Both the position numbers and the translations under genes were made by a program. Shown here piece after piece: positions 44,976 to 56,029 of a stretch of 64,000 nt of DNA (positions within the stretch are counted from its first letter, which is position 1; every line of letters starts with the position of its first letter). The stretch is from Welwitschia mirabilis (lineage: Eukaryota; Gnetophyta; Gnetopsida; Welwitschiales): NCBI GenBank assembly GCA_051453625.1, contig JBOZIK010000001.1:58568753-58632752 (forward strand), written 5' to 3'. The notes under the pieces are model-generated. The model did no database searches. It worked only from the letters and a program-made list of their open reading frames with translations, and had not been told where the DNA came from.

Positions 44976-47639
44976 TAGCCTCTACTTAACCATGTTAGTC
45001 CTTGACAAAGTAGGTGATCAACTATATCATAAGCTAATTTGACTAAGATAATCATCAAGTAAATAAATGGAATTTGAGTTCTATTTATCATGCAGGAATA
45101 GATGACAAGAATTAATTAATACAATTACTACTATAGTTATAAGCCCCCTACTTAAACACATTACAAAGATCAAATAATTGCCATACACACAAAGAAGCCA
45201 TAGAATGTAATAATAATAGTTCAGAAAAATGATAATGTGTATGCATAAATTGAGAAAGTAACACTGAAACTGATGTGTAAGCTTGAAGTAGTAATAATAT
45301 CAAAGAATAATGCATGAAAATTTTATTAATGTTTTCTACAAGGTCAAAATACAAGAGTAATCATGACATTCTTTTTTCTTTAAATAATATGAAATATAGC
45401 TACTGGAAAATCAGTGAGTGTGCTACTGTGCTCCTATTAAACGAATTCCATGAAATGTATTCAAGTAAGATGAAATTAAATCTAAATAGCTTATCATAAA
45501 TATGTATCATGAAAGCTCAAAGTAATTATTTAAAATTTAAAAATGATAAATTTTTGATTAATATCTTAGGAGAAAGCTTGGAGAGCTGTCTTGTTCACTG
45601 CCCCACCAAGAGAAGCAAGATGTCCCAGATTGCACAAAGTCAAAAGGATGACTATCATTTCCTCTATCATGGGGATGACAAACATGAAACAATAGTGTTC
45701 AAAATAAGTTGTTTAGACAAATTAAAAAAATTCTAAAAAGATCTGATAGTAAGCAAGTAGGGGAAAAATAATAGAAAAACAAAAAGATGGTAAAAAGTGA
45801 AGGAATGTCCAGAAAAGCATGACCATATTAAACGAGGCTTATGAGACATAAGAATGTATGAAGTAGAAGAAAGCAATGCTTTATAAGTATTCCTACAATG
45901 TTTCTTAAAATCCATATATGTTCCAAATCTGTAAGTGGATGTATGTAAAATAAAAAAGGTCACATCAATCAAAGTGAAAGAAATGCATTAATTAAAAGTA
46001 CTGAAAAGAAAGATAATCCTTATAAAAAAAACCTATGAGTGAAAATAAAAAGAAAATTAGAATATTACCAAATTATTAGATCCTAATTATAATATAGAAA
46101 AATATACTATAATGACTTTTAAAAATCCCAAATACAATAACTAAGGAAAAACATAATGAAAATGGAAAACTAGAAACATGAGGAAGAAGTTCTTACCTAT
46201 CCAAAATTCCTCCCTAGCAAAGTCCCTTAGCAAAATCATAAATCACATGATAAGGATGTAGAAATAATGTAAAAATTCATAAATTTCCACTCAAATAGGC
46301 CATGATTATGATGATGTAAATTATATTTGATGTTATCAAATAATGGATGATAAGATAAAAAGCTATTAACATAGGAACTTATAAGCTATCATCTCAAAAT
46401 AATACCAGAATCCAAAAAAGTAAAGTGATCATGTTGGAGTACTATAAATAAATAAAAATAAGTCTAGAAAACAAGCAATGGCTCTAATTATACAAGGGAC
46501 ATCATTGGTCTCATAGCCTCTAACTGTAATTTTATTCTTATCATGATGAGGGGAGTGCAACCACTGTCAAATAAGTGAGAACCTACACAGCATAGCCAAC
46601 TAACCCCCCAGTGGAGTTCTCACAACTACCATATCACACTACCAAAGGACCCACTTAGGAATATTTACCCAGTGCACTTATGATAGGACATCATGAGGTC
46701 CATGTTCTACTATATAACATGAAAGAGCATGAACTTTATTTCTTTCTTTTCTTTCTCTCTTTTTTTTTAGTAAAATTCCACATGATCAATTACTTGTAAA
46801 GAAAAAAGTTAAGTGATAAAATAAATAACAAGGTAAAACATGTAAAAATAATTAATTACTCATGCCATTAAAAGAAAACAAAAGAACCAAGGCGTATTCC
46901 TTCAAAATGAAGTTCATACACATATGAATGTCTAAATATTGGATAAAGCTAATCTATAATTTAAAATGATCAAGTAAAATATTTAATAATCACGATAACT
47001 TCATAAAGTAAAATATTAGTCAAGTTAAAGATGTTCAATGATAGCATGACATTTACCAAAAGAATCAGCTAAATAAGGATTTAGATAATGGTAGAGGAAA
47101 AATTATAACCCAAGTGCTTATATTATGTTCAAGGTTAATCAATAGATATTTCAATGATTCTTAACCTTTTATCAATTAACTTCTAAATTTTTCAATTGTT
47201 CAAATTGGAAGTTTGAACAGAGTTATTTAAAATGTACTTTTTTTAAAAGATAAGAAACTAATCATTGAGAAGTTCAACTAGTTATGTAAAAAGTGCACTT
47301 GGGTATTATATTTTTTGGAAAAATAAGGGCTAAATCAAATAAAAACCAATTGATAAAATATAAAAGGCATGCAATAATTTTGGAGTAACATCAATTGGAG
47401 ATAGAAAAAGTAAAATGATAAAACTTTGATAGCATAATTTTTAAAATCAAAATAAGAGATAAAAATGTGATAGATTTCTTTAACAAATAAATCTTATGAC
47501 AATAGTGTAAAGCATGAGTATCATTATATAATTCATTTAAGGTATTACTCAAAGAATGAAGCCAAGAAGTTTTTAAGGGCTTTTAAGAATGTTGAATGAG
47601 ATTGAAAAGATCCTTAAGATTTAACTCTAAGCATGGGTT
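44976..47639 (-). other. gypsy-Y 3' internal region, third copy
   Basis: Collinear with 41014-44540. Hairpin-capable motif at about 45649-45697. ORFs here (45509-45736 and others) are not conserved between copies and are not genes. Confidence 0.6.
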
Positions 47640-49236
47640 ATCATTAAGAAGATAAGGTTTATCCTAGTTTAAAATTTCAAGATATTCCAAGTCAAACTTT
47701 TGAAAAGAATAATCATTAAAAGCACAAGGTAAAGTGAACTTGGTAGAAAAAGAAAGAATGTTACTTTGAGAATCATATGAATTTTTAAAAGGAAGAGGTT
47801 GAGATAGGAGAAATAGACTCTTCGAAATAATGGATGTTATGAGAGTCAAGGAAAGGAACATAACCTTGATAATTATATGAATTTTCAATTAGAGGAGATG
47901 GAGAAAGATTATTATTAAGAAATGAAGAAAGGTTATCATTATCAAGGGTAAAGGTAATGGAAAAGTGGAAGTAGAAGTGGAAGGAGACGTGGAGGAAAGG
48001 ATATGATTTGAAATTGTACATGAAGGCATAGATGTAGAAGTACGGGTAGAAAAAACAAGTCTATCCTCTATAAAATTTAAATGAATCTCTAGGGGTCCTT
48101 TATTGTGGTCCATTTCTTTACTATTATTCTTATCATTATTTTGTTGGGTTGTTACTATATTTTTCTCATCATTGTTCATAACTAGATCTTCCTTCATTTG
48201 TTGAATATTGCTATCATGCTCTAATTTATTGAATTCATTGAAAATATTATCAGGAGAAATAAGAGCATCATCTTCATCATTGATTCAAAAGTTGACAGCT
48301 TTTTCATAAATGGATTTCTCATCTCAAGTATCTAGTAGTAAATGGATGGCAAGGATATAATCGAATACCTTAATCTCATCTAATGAATGGTTATCCTTAT
48401 CCTGATTATTAAAAGATTGAGTTTTTTTATTATTATCTATTCTTTGCTCATCTCTTAACGAGTAGGATGTTGAAGTTTGATCCAAAATTTCATCTTCAAG
48501 TCAAAAGTAAGAATCATCATCATTTATATCTAATTTCTCCCTATTTTCATAAAGGTAAGATGAACTAGGATAGTTTTGGGAATGTTATGATGTAAAAAAA
48601 CCTTAATTTTGTAATAATTTTTGTTACAAGATTTCAACTAATTTTTCTAGATTTTGATTGATCTTTTCAAGCTGGTCATTAATATGTTTTTGAATTTTCT
48701 TTATTTTGTTAATCAATCACTTCTTTTATTAGATCATTTTCATCCTCATATTAGATTATTAAAGATGGTTCTTCTTTATAGTGATGCATGAAATATGGTT
48801 GGGATTAATAAAAAGGATTCTAAGAAGTTTGTTTAAATGAGGTGGAATCTATAAAATATGGAAAATTTTCATTATCATTTCTACATAAGGTTTAAAAAGA
48901 AGAGGAAAAAGAATAAGAAGATTGAAAAAAGGAAGGGGGCTAGTTCCTATTCTCAACATTATTTTATGATAGTCTCCCTCTTTTAGTAAAAATTTCTCGA
49001 AGTGTTTTCTTATTATTGTCCTTAGCATTTTACAAGTTTCTTCTTCTTTTAGAAAGAAGTTCCACAATTATCCTTCTATTACTATTCATTGAAGCAAGTG
49101 AGAAGAATGGAACAAGAGAATTTTAATTTAAGAGGGTAAGGAAGATAAGTACACAATGAAGATCAAGTTTTCCTCTCTTGGATGTTTCATCATTTTGTTG
49201 CAATTATTGAGTCTTAACACTCAAAAGATTTTCCAT
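47640..49236 (-). pseudogene. gypsy-Y gag-position ORF, degenerate
   Basis: Likely starts at ATG 49236 (GCCATGG context, MENLLSVKTQ on the minus strand). Readable parts: RRRIIVE..RRRN and FEKFLLKEGDYHKI near 49060-48960; an Asn/Lys/Asp-rich part near 48197 (MNNDEKNIVTTQQNNDKNNS) preceded by a segment that pairs with DIFSDLFDEFINLE of Y3; and a Ser/Thr-rich end. Multiple stops and frame changes. Low-complexity acidic and polar composition is conserved between the two copies, but no known fold was recognised. It should be gag by position. Confidence 0.45.
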
Positions 49237-49922
49237 GGCTATCTATTTTAACTATTGTAAAAATAACTAACAAAATGACTATAGAGAGAAAGGAAAATCT
49301 AACTCTATAATAAGAGGGAAAAAATTCTTGGAAATTGCGTACCTATGATGTGTATACATGTACTTTGCTCAAAGTCAAATGATCCTGCTCTAATACATTT
49401 TTTTAATCAAGTTTCACTCCCTTTAATATTTTGTCTCTCTACTAGAATTCACCATATTCCTACATGTTTGGACAGTAAACAAAAATCAAAATCAAAAATA
49501 CTGTCATCCATCTAGTCATGGGAATGACCAGGGAGATGATGATGCCAATGACAGAAAACCAAACACAGAAAAATATTATAGAAAATGAAAAATCAGACTG
49601 TCTTCCAGGCTATTATGAGGACGATAGAGAAAACGACAATAACTTTTATTACCAAACTAAAAATAAAATAAAAGATTACAAATATAAAAACTAATTTTAA
49701 AATTTTAGAACTATCGATCAAATGTCGTCGGGATGATAGAGAGAATGATAAGGTTTCTAAAAATTATAGAAAATAAATTTTGCTGAAATAAACCTATTCT
49801 ATGTTACACTAAAAATATAGTACTAATTCTAAGAAATAAGATGAACAAAAGATTCAGGGTACTTATCTGGTTAGTAACAATTCTTTAGCTCCTTACGACC
49901 TTCATTAGCAATGGTACCAAAA
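49237..49922 (-). repeat. gypsy-Y leader with three hairpin-capable motifs
   Basis: Motif units at 49501-49545, 49599-49638 and 49721-49753, spaced about 100-120 bases, lie between the primer-binding site and the presumed gag start. The clearest reads GTCATCC...GTCATGGGAATGAC. Confidence 0.7.
49902..49919 (-). other. gypsy-Y primer-binding site
   Basis: The minus strand reads TGGTACCATTGCTAATGA, a decayed form of TGGCGCCGTTGCCGGGGA, 3 bases inside the LTR end ACTGCAACA. This fixes the minus orientation of the element. Confidence 0.7.
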
Positions 49923-51721
49923 TGTTGCAGTGTGAATTTATGTGATCATAAAGTCCTTTAGGTAAGCTTATAAATCAAATAACTTGTAGAAAAACACATG
50001 CCAGTATAGACAAGAGTTTATCTAAATGTTGTAATCCCAACAAAGGCAGTAGGCTCAAAGTTATAGAATTGATTTTTAATGATTTCTTTTAGTTTTTTAT
50101 TCTTTAATAACTAAAATAAAATAAAGTAAATGCAATGTAATTCAAATGGATATGAAATCCAAATGAAAATGGAAGGAATTCTATTGGATCCTAATTCTTC
50201 TATCATAAGAACTAGCTCTCTATATTTCAGNNNNNNNNNNNNNNNNNNNNNNNNNNNNNNNNNNNNNNNNNNNNNNNNNNNNNNNNNNNNNNNNNNNNNN
50301 NNNNNNNNNNNNNNNNNNNNNNNNNNNNNNNNNNNNNNNNNNNNNNNNNNNNNNNNNNNNNNNNNNNNNNNNNNNNNNNNNNNNNNNNNNNNNNNNNNNN
50401 NNNNNNNNNNNNNNNNNNNNNNNNNNNNNNNNNNNNNNNNNNNNNNNNNNNNNNNNNNNNNNNNNNNNNNNNNNNNNNNNNNNNNNNNNNNNNNNNNNNN
50501 NNNNNNNNNNNNNNNNNNNNNNNNNNNNNNNNNNNNNNNNNNNNNNNNNNNNNNNNNNNNNNNNNNNNNNNNNNNNNNNNNNNNNNNNNNNNNNNNNNNN
50601 NNNNNNNNNNNNNNNNNNNNNNNNNNNNNNNNNNNNNNNNNNNNNNNNNNNNNNNNNNNNNNNNNNNNNNNNNNNNNNNNNNNNNNNNNNNNNNNNNNNN
50701 NNNNNNNNNNNNNNNNNNNNNNNNNNNNNNNNNNNNNNNNNNNNNNNNNNNNNNNNNNNNNNNNNNNNNNNNNNNNNNNNNNNNNNTATAGGTCTAATAC
50801 TAATCAAAGTCAACCTTAATAAAACCTGTATGATCTAGATAAATCACAGAACTGTCACTTAACTATGACCAACTTAAACCATAAGGGACATTTACAAAAT
50901 TGGAATGAAAATAGAACGTGTATTAATTTAAAGAATTTTACATCCACTTACAACAAAATAGTAGCACATCAATGGAAGAAACTTAGCCTAACATTAAGGA
51001 AACTCCTTTTTGTAGCTATTGAATAGATCTCTTGTCCTTCAATCTTTTATCACAAGCATATCAGGTATAAAAGATGAATTAGAAATGAGGGAAAAAGGGG
51101 CATTTATAGATTTACATTAAAAGTTCTACAAACATAACCCTAGAAGTTGGAAAAAAAACCTTAGCAGTCCAAGTAGGGCACATGTCCCCATTACAAGATA
51201 ATTCAGCCTTGCTTATATAAAACAGTTATCATCTTGACTGTCGTGAGGATGACATTGGGGACAAAGCCTCATAACATCAAATAATTCAATAAATTTTGGC
51301 TTCACAATCAACCTTACAGTTAATTCCAATTGTTGTCATCCCTCATGTCAGGGGGATGATAATAGGAATGACACCTTCATAAAAAAAGGATGCTTTATTA
51401 GCTTCAACCTCCTGTCCATGTTACTATTGTAATAGGTAAGTATAGTATTGTTGTTCCCTCTTTCATGGGGACGACAGTGGGGATGACACCCTTCCAAAGC
51501 TCCTTAAGTAAAGTAAAGTAGCATTCTTCATCATTAATCTTTCTTTAACATGAAGTATCAGAAGATGCTTAAAGTGCCTTCAATTATGTCAATAATTACA
51601 TGTTTTCATAATCATCCTATTGACTCTCTATAATCAGTAGAATTGCATCTAAACTTGTATAAATGTCTTGCAAGAGTACTCCAAATACACCATTAAATTC
51701 CTATAAATTTGCATTATAACA
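49923..51721 (-). repeat. gypsy-Y right (5') LTR
   Basis: Starts TGTTGCAGTGTG and ends GCATTATAACA, then ATGGT. Hairpin-capable motifs at about 51223-51270, 51331-51375 and 51448-51490. It is interrupted by 556 N at 50231-50786, where the left LTR has only about 105 bases (39976-40084). Confidence 0.85.
50231..50786. other. Assembly gap (556 N)
   Basis: Lies inside the right LTR; see that entry for the size conflict. ORFs spanning it are artefacts of N translation. Confidence 0.99.
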
Positions 51722-51726
51722 ATGGT
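51722..51726. other. Target site duplication ATGGT, right
   Basis: Exact copy of 39664-39668, fixing the right end of the gypsy-Y element. Confidence 0.88.
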
Positions 51727-51830
51727 CCTAAGGTATTGTAATTTATCAGCAAAATAAGAACCAAACCAAATTAAAGCTAGTTGATAAAACAAAAAAGGTA
51801 TATAATTATTTTTAGTAAAATCAATTATAG
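51727..51830 (-). repeat. Y5 internal fragment, middle part
   Basis: Collinear with 36070-36180 of Y3 (AACCAA..TGATAAAACA, GTAAAATCAAT). It continues at about 53755 beyond an insertion. Confidence 0.7.
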
Positions 51831-53754
51831 GTTGAAGTTTCATTACTGGAACTTAGTGCAGAAAAGGCCTTATTACTGGAACTTAGTGCAGAAAAGGCTC
51901 AATAATCCATAAGGATTAAATGATTACTCTGGGTAAGAGACTAAGCCACAAATGATGTTTGTGAAGCTTTTTAAGGACTTATTAAAGTATAAATAACGTC
52001 TCTTTTTAAAAGGTAAGCTTTCAAATTATTATGCTAATAATAAGAGGAATAAGTTGATGGATATAAGATAATTATAATCAAGCTTCAATAATTTCCTTAG
52101 AAATGACATTTAAACAAATACTTAAAATTATATGAGCTTCAAACTTCTAACCAATGATTGTTTAAAGCTACATTTATAAAATAATGGCCTAATCTTTGGG
52201 CAATCATTCCAAAATCCTTCTAACACTAATTACTTTAGGTTCTACTGATTTTATGTAATGTTTTTATGTAACATTAAATTTTTCATGAATAAATCTCTAA
52301 TTAAACTTTAAAATATTACCAAATTTATGTCTTATAAATAAATTAATTAAATAAAAAACCACTTTTAATTGTGTATCAATTTAAAGAATCTTGAAAACAA
52401 GATCTGAATGAAAAGATAGTAGAAAAGATTAAAGAAAAAATGTATAGCCAATAAAAATTTGCATAAAAAACTGAACAAATCCAAACCAGAATGCTTTCTT
52501 TGAGTTCTTATTTCAAATATAGTGTTAAAACTTGTAGACCCTACTAAAGATTTTCCCACTCTTTAGAAAAACATTTTCTAATCTTGTAGACCCTACAATT
52601 AATGTTGTAGGTTTGGACACTCTTAATAAAAACATTTTCTAATCTTGAAACAATCAAAAACATTTGAATGATACATGGGAATTGGTTGGGAATACATTAT
52701 TCATGTAATAATGTGCTACTTTTATTAAGAGAAAATCAAAATTTATTTATATTACTAGAAATCTAATTCTCTTAGAATAAAAGACCCATAACTCAAAAGA
52801 AGTTCTTTCTTATGGTATGGATCCATAACTCAAAAGACTTCAAAGAACTAAATGCATTTCAATTCTTTGATTACAATTAGGAACTTTGCAAATTAATTTA
52901 AAAAGAATGTTGCCCAATTGATCTATGTTTACAATCAGAACAGATAATGAAATTAGTATAATCAAACGTTAAAGCCAAAAAAGCATTAAGTGTAAATTTT
53001 AAATCTAAGATTGCATACAAATGAATACATCACAAATTTAATTAATAACAAACCTAGATCTGTAAATTATAATTAAAATTTAATAATCAAATATAGTAAA
53101 TAACCTGTAATGTTGTTGAATTATTTACTATAATAGACCTAGAACATGTTAATTTTTGTAATAACAAAACACCAGTGGGCATTGAAAAGCTTTGATTTGC
53201 TTAGCAACACTTTATTGAAAATTATTTAAAATGTGTCTATTCAAATATCAAATGGGGCATCATTTAGATATCTCTTAGACTAAGAAAAGGAAAGGTAAAT
53301 ACAACAAATTAAACTAGAACAATTGTTGCTTTTCCTTCTATGAAATCCTTAAACTATAAAACATTGTATCAACTTGCTGAAGAAAGTCTATTGAATTTAT
53401 TCTTCGCTTTACTATATCAATCTTCTCCTCTTACATTTTGCTGTTTATTAGTTTTTCAATATAATTCTTCACATAGCACATTAATAAAACTATGTTCTTC
53501 ACAAATTCACTTATTTGGACAAATGGATAATGACTAGTAAAACCAAATAGGGCTCTTAAACTATAAATATATGAAGTAAGTATTAAAACTAATAAATTTA
53601 TTAATAAGTGTTCCCCTTTTTGAATAAATATAAATGACTAACATGTGTCAAACATGTATTAAAAAAATGTAATGAAAAAGATTATAGCTAATTCAAGAAT
53701 AACTTAAAAACTTACATTTGTGTTCTAATGGCATTGAATCAACATTAGTTTTAA
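51831..53754. mobile_element. 1.9-kb insertion of unknown class in Y5
   Basis: Absent from the Y3 equivalent near 36180. It begins with two tandem 30-bp units (ATTACTGGAACTTAGTGCAG and following; 51841-51868 and 51871-51898). It also holds two copies of AACATTTTCTAATCTTG near 52570 and 52630 and GTAGACCCTAC near 52535 and 52583. Short ORFs (53340-53537 and others) are not recognised. No terminal repeats were fixed. Confidence 0.45.
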
Positions 53755-53884
53755 TAAAGGTAAATACAATAAAGAATAAAACTTTAATAACACAAATTTT
53801 AGAATCTAAAGAAGAGATACTAATCTCTTCTTAAAATAATGTAAATCATAATTATCATTACATAATACATGTAAGGATATACTT
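53755..53884 (-). repeat. Y5 internal fragment, right part
   Basis: Collinear with 36190-36310 of Y3 (ATAATGTAAATCATAATTATCATTA), ending where the next Y LTR starts. Confidence 0.7.
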
Positions 53885-54049
53885 TGCTGCAGTATGAATT
53901 TATGCAATCTTTAAGTCTTTAGGTAAAACTTATAAATCACAATACTTACAAAAAGCACACACTAGTATAAATGAGAGTTAATCCTAATGTCATAATTTGT
54001 TAAAGGCATTAGGTTAAGAGTTACAGAATTGATTTTACAAAGTATTTTA
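53885..54049 (-). repeat. gypsy-Y LTR of copy Y4, left part
   Basis: TGCTGCAGTATGAATTTATG start, then text collinear with 49923-50085. Interrupted by copia B; continues at 63404. Confidence 0.85.
54045..54049. other. Target site duplication TTTTA, left
   Basis: Repeated at 63399-63403; removal of copia B plus one copy restores the Y LTR. Confidence 0.88.
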
Positions 54050-54346
54050 TGTGGGATTGAGAACCCTAATGAGGGGGTAAATAGGTTTCTAAAAATATTC
54101 AAATAAATTCATGGTATAAACTTGCTTGAAATGAAACACTAAAAACTTATGCATAAAAAATAAAAGTATTTTAAAAAATGAAAATAATAAAAAACCTAAA
54201 AACACTGATCATATGAATGCAAGTTTTATAGTGGTTTGGAAAATATCCTACTCTACTCTTAATGATTAGCTTATTACCAATCCTAATCTAGATTTTCATT
54301 AACTCTTCTAGGTATTGCAAGTTCACTTGTAACATTTACATATAGA

Positions 54347-54520
54347 CTTTTTTTGAAGGCTTAGTCTTAATACTTTCAAACTAACTTTTGTAGGCTAAGT
54401 CTCAACCTTTTCAAATAGACTTTTGCAGGTTAAGTCTCAACCTTTTCAAATGGACTTTTGTAGGCTAAGTCTTAGCCTTTTCAAATGGACTTTTATAGGC
54501 TAAGTCTTAACCTTTTCAAG
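54347..54520 (-). repeat. 35-bp minisatellite in copia LTR
   Basis: About five tandem units of GACTTTTGTAGGCTAAGTCT plus CAACCTTTTCAAATG, with few changes between neighbours. Shorter versions sit at the same place in the other LTRs (9250-9360, 59985-60117, 62140-62285). It lies downstream of the TATA box on the minus strand, so probably in the transcribed part. Confidence 0.85.
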
Positions 54521-54785
54521 TAATTATGGTAGTAATGATAGAATACCCTAGGTGCACTAGTATTACTCATTCTTTGGCTTAATTAATGTTATGAAGCACT
54601 TCTCTTATAAATGATATAATCTACAAATAATGAAGTACAATGATCTAAACTCGTATAAAAAGATACAATAGATGTCCGCTTATCTTTCGTCAGGTATGTA
54701 ATGCCAAGATAGTACAATGATTAATTACCAATATCCAATAATTTAGTAAAAGGTTAAAAAAACTTTCACATTAATTTTTCTCTTG

Positions 54786-54795
54786 GATATTTATA
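54786..54795 (-). promoter_or_regulatory. TATA box of copia B left LTR
   Basis: The minus strand reads TTATAAATAT, between the GTCGAC-rich U3 and the minisatellite. The equivalent in the right LTR (about 62546-62555) is degraded to TTTAAATAG. Confidence 0.5.
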
Positions 54796-54893
54796 ATGAA
54801 AGGCTTTTATGATTATTACAATTGAAAATTAACTACCAAAAACTATAAAATAACCACATAATGGATATAAAATTTGCATTTGTTTCAGCCGGT

Positions 54894-55380
54894 TAATACC
54901 TCAAATGTATGGTCGACCCCTCTTGGTGTTGTAAATTAAAGAGATTGACCGAGTGAACATTTTGATCACCGTAGTTTCTTATGGCTCCATGTTTGATCAA
55001 CTCCTTAGGATTCGATCAATTGTTCATCAGGTCGCCTGCATATCTGTCTAGTTGTCTGCATATCTGTCTGGTCACCTACTTGGTCCTAATAAAAATTCAT
55101 CCTAGTTTTTTGCATTAGGTATGATCAACACATTAGGTATCTGGTTGATCCCTTACTAATCGGTTTAGTTGTATCATATGCACAATGCTTAGATCTAGTC
55201 GATCCCTCATAGGTTTAGTTGACCACTTAATGATTGGTTCACGAGTATTAGTTCTCAGGTTCACAGGTCCAGTCGACCCCTCAAAAGTCCAGTTGACCCC
55301 TAAGAATTTAGTTTAATTCTAAGAGTTTGTTTCAAGTGTGGTTCACCCCTTAAAAGTCTGATCGACTCCTCAAAAGGGTA
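54894..55380 (-). promoter_or_regulatory. U3 cluster of GTCGACC-type words
   Basis: About a dozen variants of TCCAGTCGACCCCT spaced 20-60 bases apart (for example near 54911, 55265, 55285 and 55360), upstream of the TATA box on the sense (minus) strand. Equivalent clusters occur at 9780-9960 with 10263-10600, 15700-16260 and 62800-63245. Repetition at this place suggests a transcription-factor binding array, which is inference. Confidence 0.5.
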
Positions 55381-55532
55381 GCAAAACTTAATAGGTTTTA
55401 GTGATCAAAAAGTGATATTTATAGCTTTAGCTTCTAACTTGTAAGTAATCAATATTTTCTGCATAAGATACAATAAATTTTACTTCATAAAAAACATTAG
55501 TTTGACATTAATTGATAATTCATAATCCAATA

Positions 55533-56029
55533 ATATCCCCCTTTGACATTGATGATATTTCCTTAGTTGTAAAATATTAAAACTGAGAAAACTCCCCTTC
55601 ATGAAATACCTATGACTATTTCCAAAAATATTAAGCTTTCTAATATCATTTTAGATATTTTGATAAGATTTAATTAAAGTTATTTGAGATGCAATTTTGG
55701 AGAGACAAGAAAATGTCAAAATATTTATGAGAAATAATATTTATGAGAAGCAAAATTTTGATCATGCATTATTTAACAGTATTGAGATAAATCAAAAAAC
55801 TATTTCATGGAAAATAAAACTGAATTACAAATTTTAAATAGAAATAATGAAAAACAAGTGCATTTATATTACATTAAAATAAGATATACAAATTAAAAGT
55901 ATTCATCAAGAGCAAACTAAATCTGAAAGCACATAAGTAGCAAAACTAATTCTCCCCCTTTTAACATTAATGACAAAGGAGATAAATATATACAAGTAAG
56001 AAATAAAAGACATAAGCATGAAAGAAAAG
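55533..56029 (-). other. Copia B 3' untranslated internal DNA
   Basis: Non-coding, collinear with 10733-11260 of copia A. Confidence 0.6.

Larger units (their letters stand above)
39669..51721 (-). mobile_element. gypsy-Y element, non-autonomous LTR retrotransposon
   Basis: A 12-kb minus-strand element flanked by ATGGT duplications and inserted in an older relative. From right to left: 5' LTR 49923-51721, primer-binding site 49902-49919, leader with three hairpin-capable motifs, a degenerate gag-position ORF (47640-49236), a long non-coding region, a partial internal LTR (44641-44975), more 3' internal DNA, and the 3' LTR 39669-41013. No protease, reverse transcriptase or integrase is visible on either strand. 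The 3' internal region occurs three times (41014-41849, 41950-44540, 44976-46500), separated by gaps. Confidence 0.8.
54050..55532 (-). repeat. Copia B left (3') LTR
   Basis: 1483 bp, ending CATAATCCAATA next to ATATCCCCCTTTGA, whose complement is a polypurine tract. It carries a 35-bp minisatellite (54347-54520), a TATA box near 54786-54795 and a GTCGACC-type cluster (54894-55380). Confidence 0.88.

Noticed and set aside
45509-45736. 75-codon plus ORF
   Set aside because: Not open in the sibling copies at 41560 and 42410 and contains the hairpin-capable motif; chance ORF in non-coding element DNA.
50130-50819. Open frames of 197-229 codons on both strands
   Set aside because: They consist almost wholly of N translated as X across an assembly gap.
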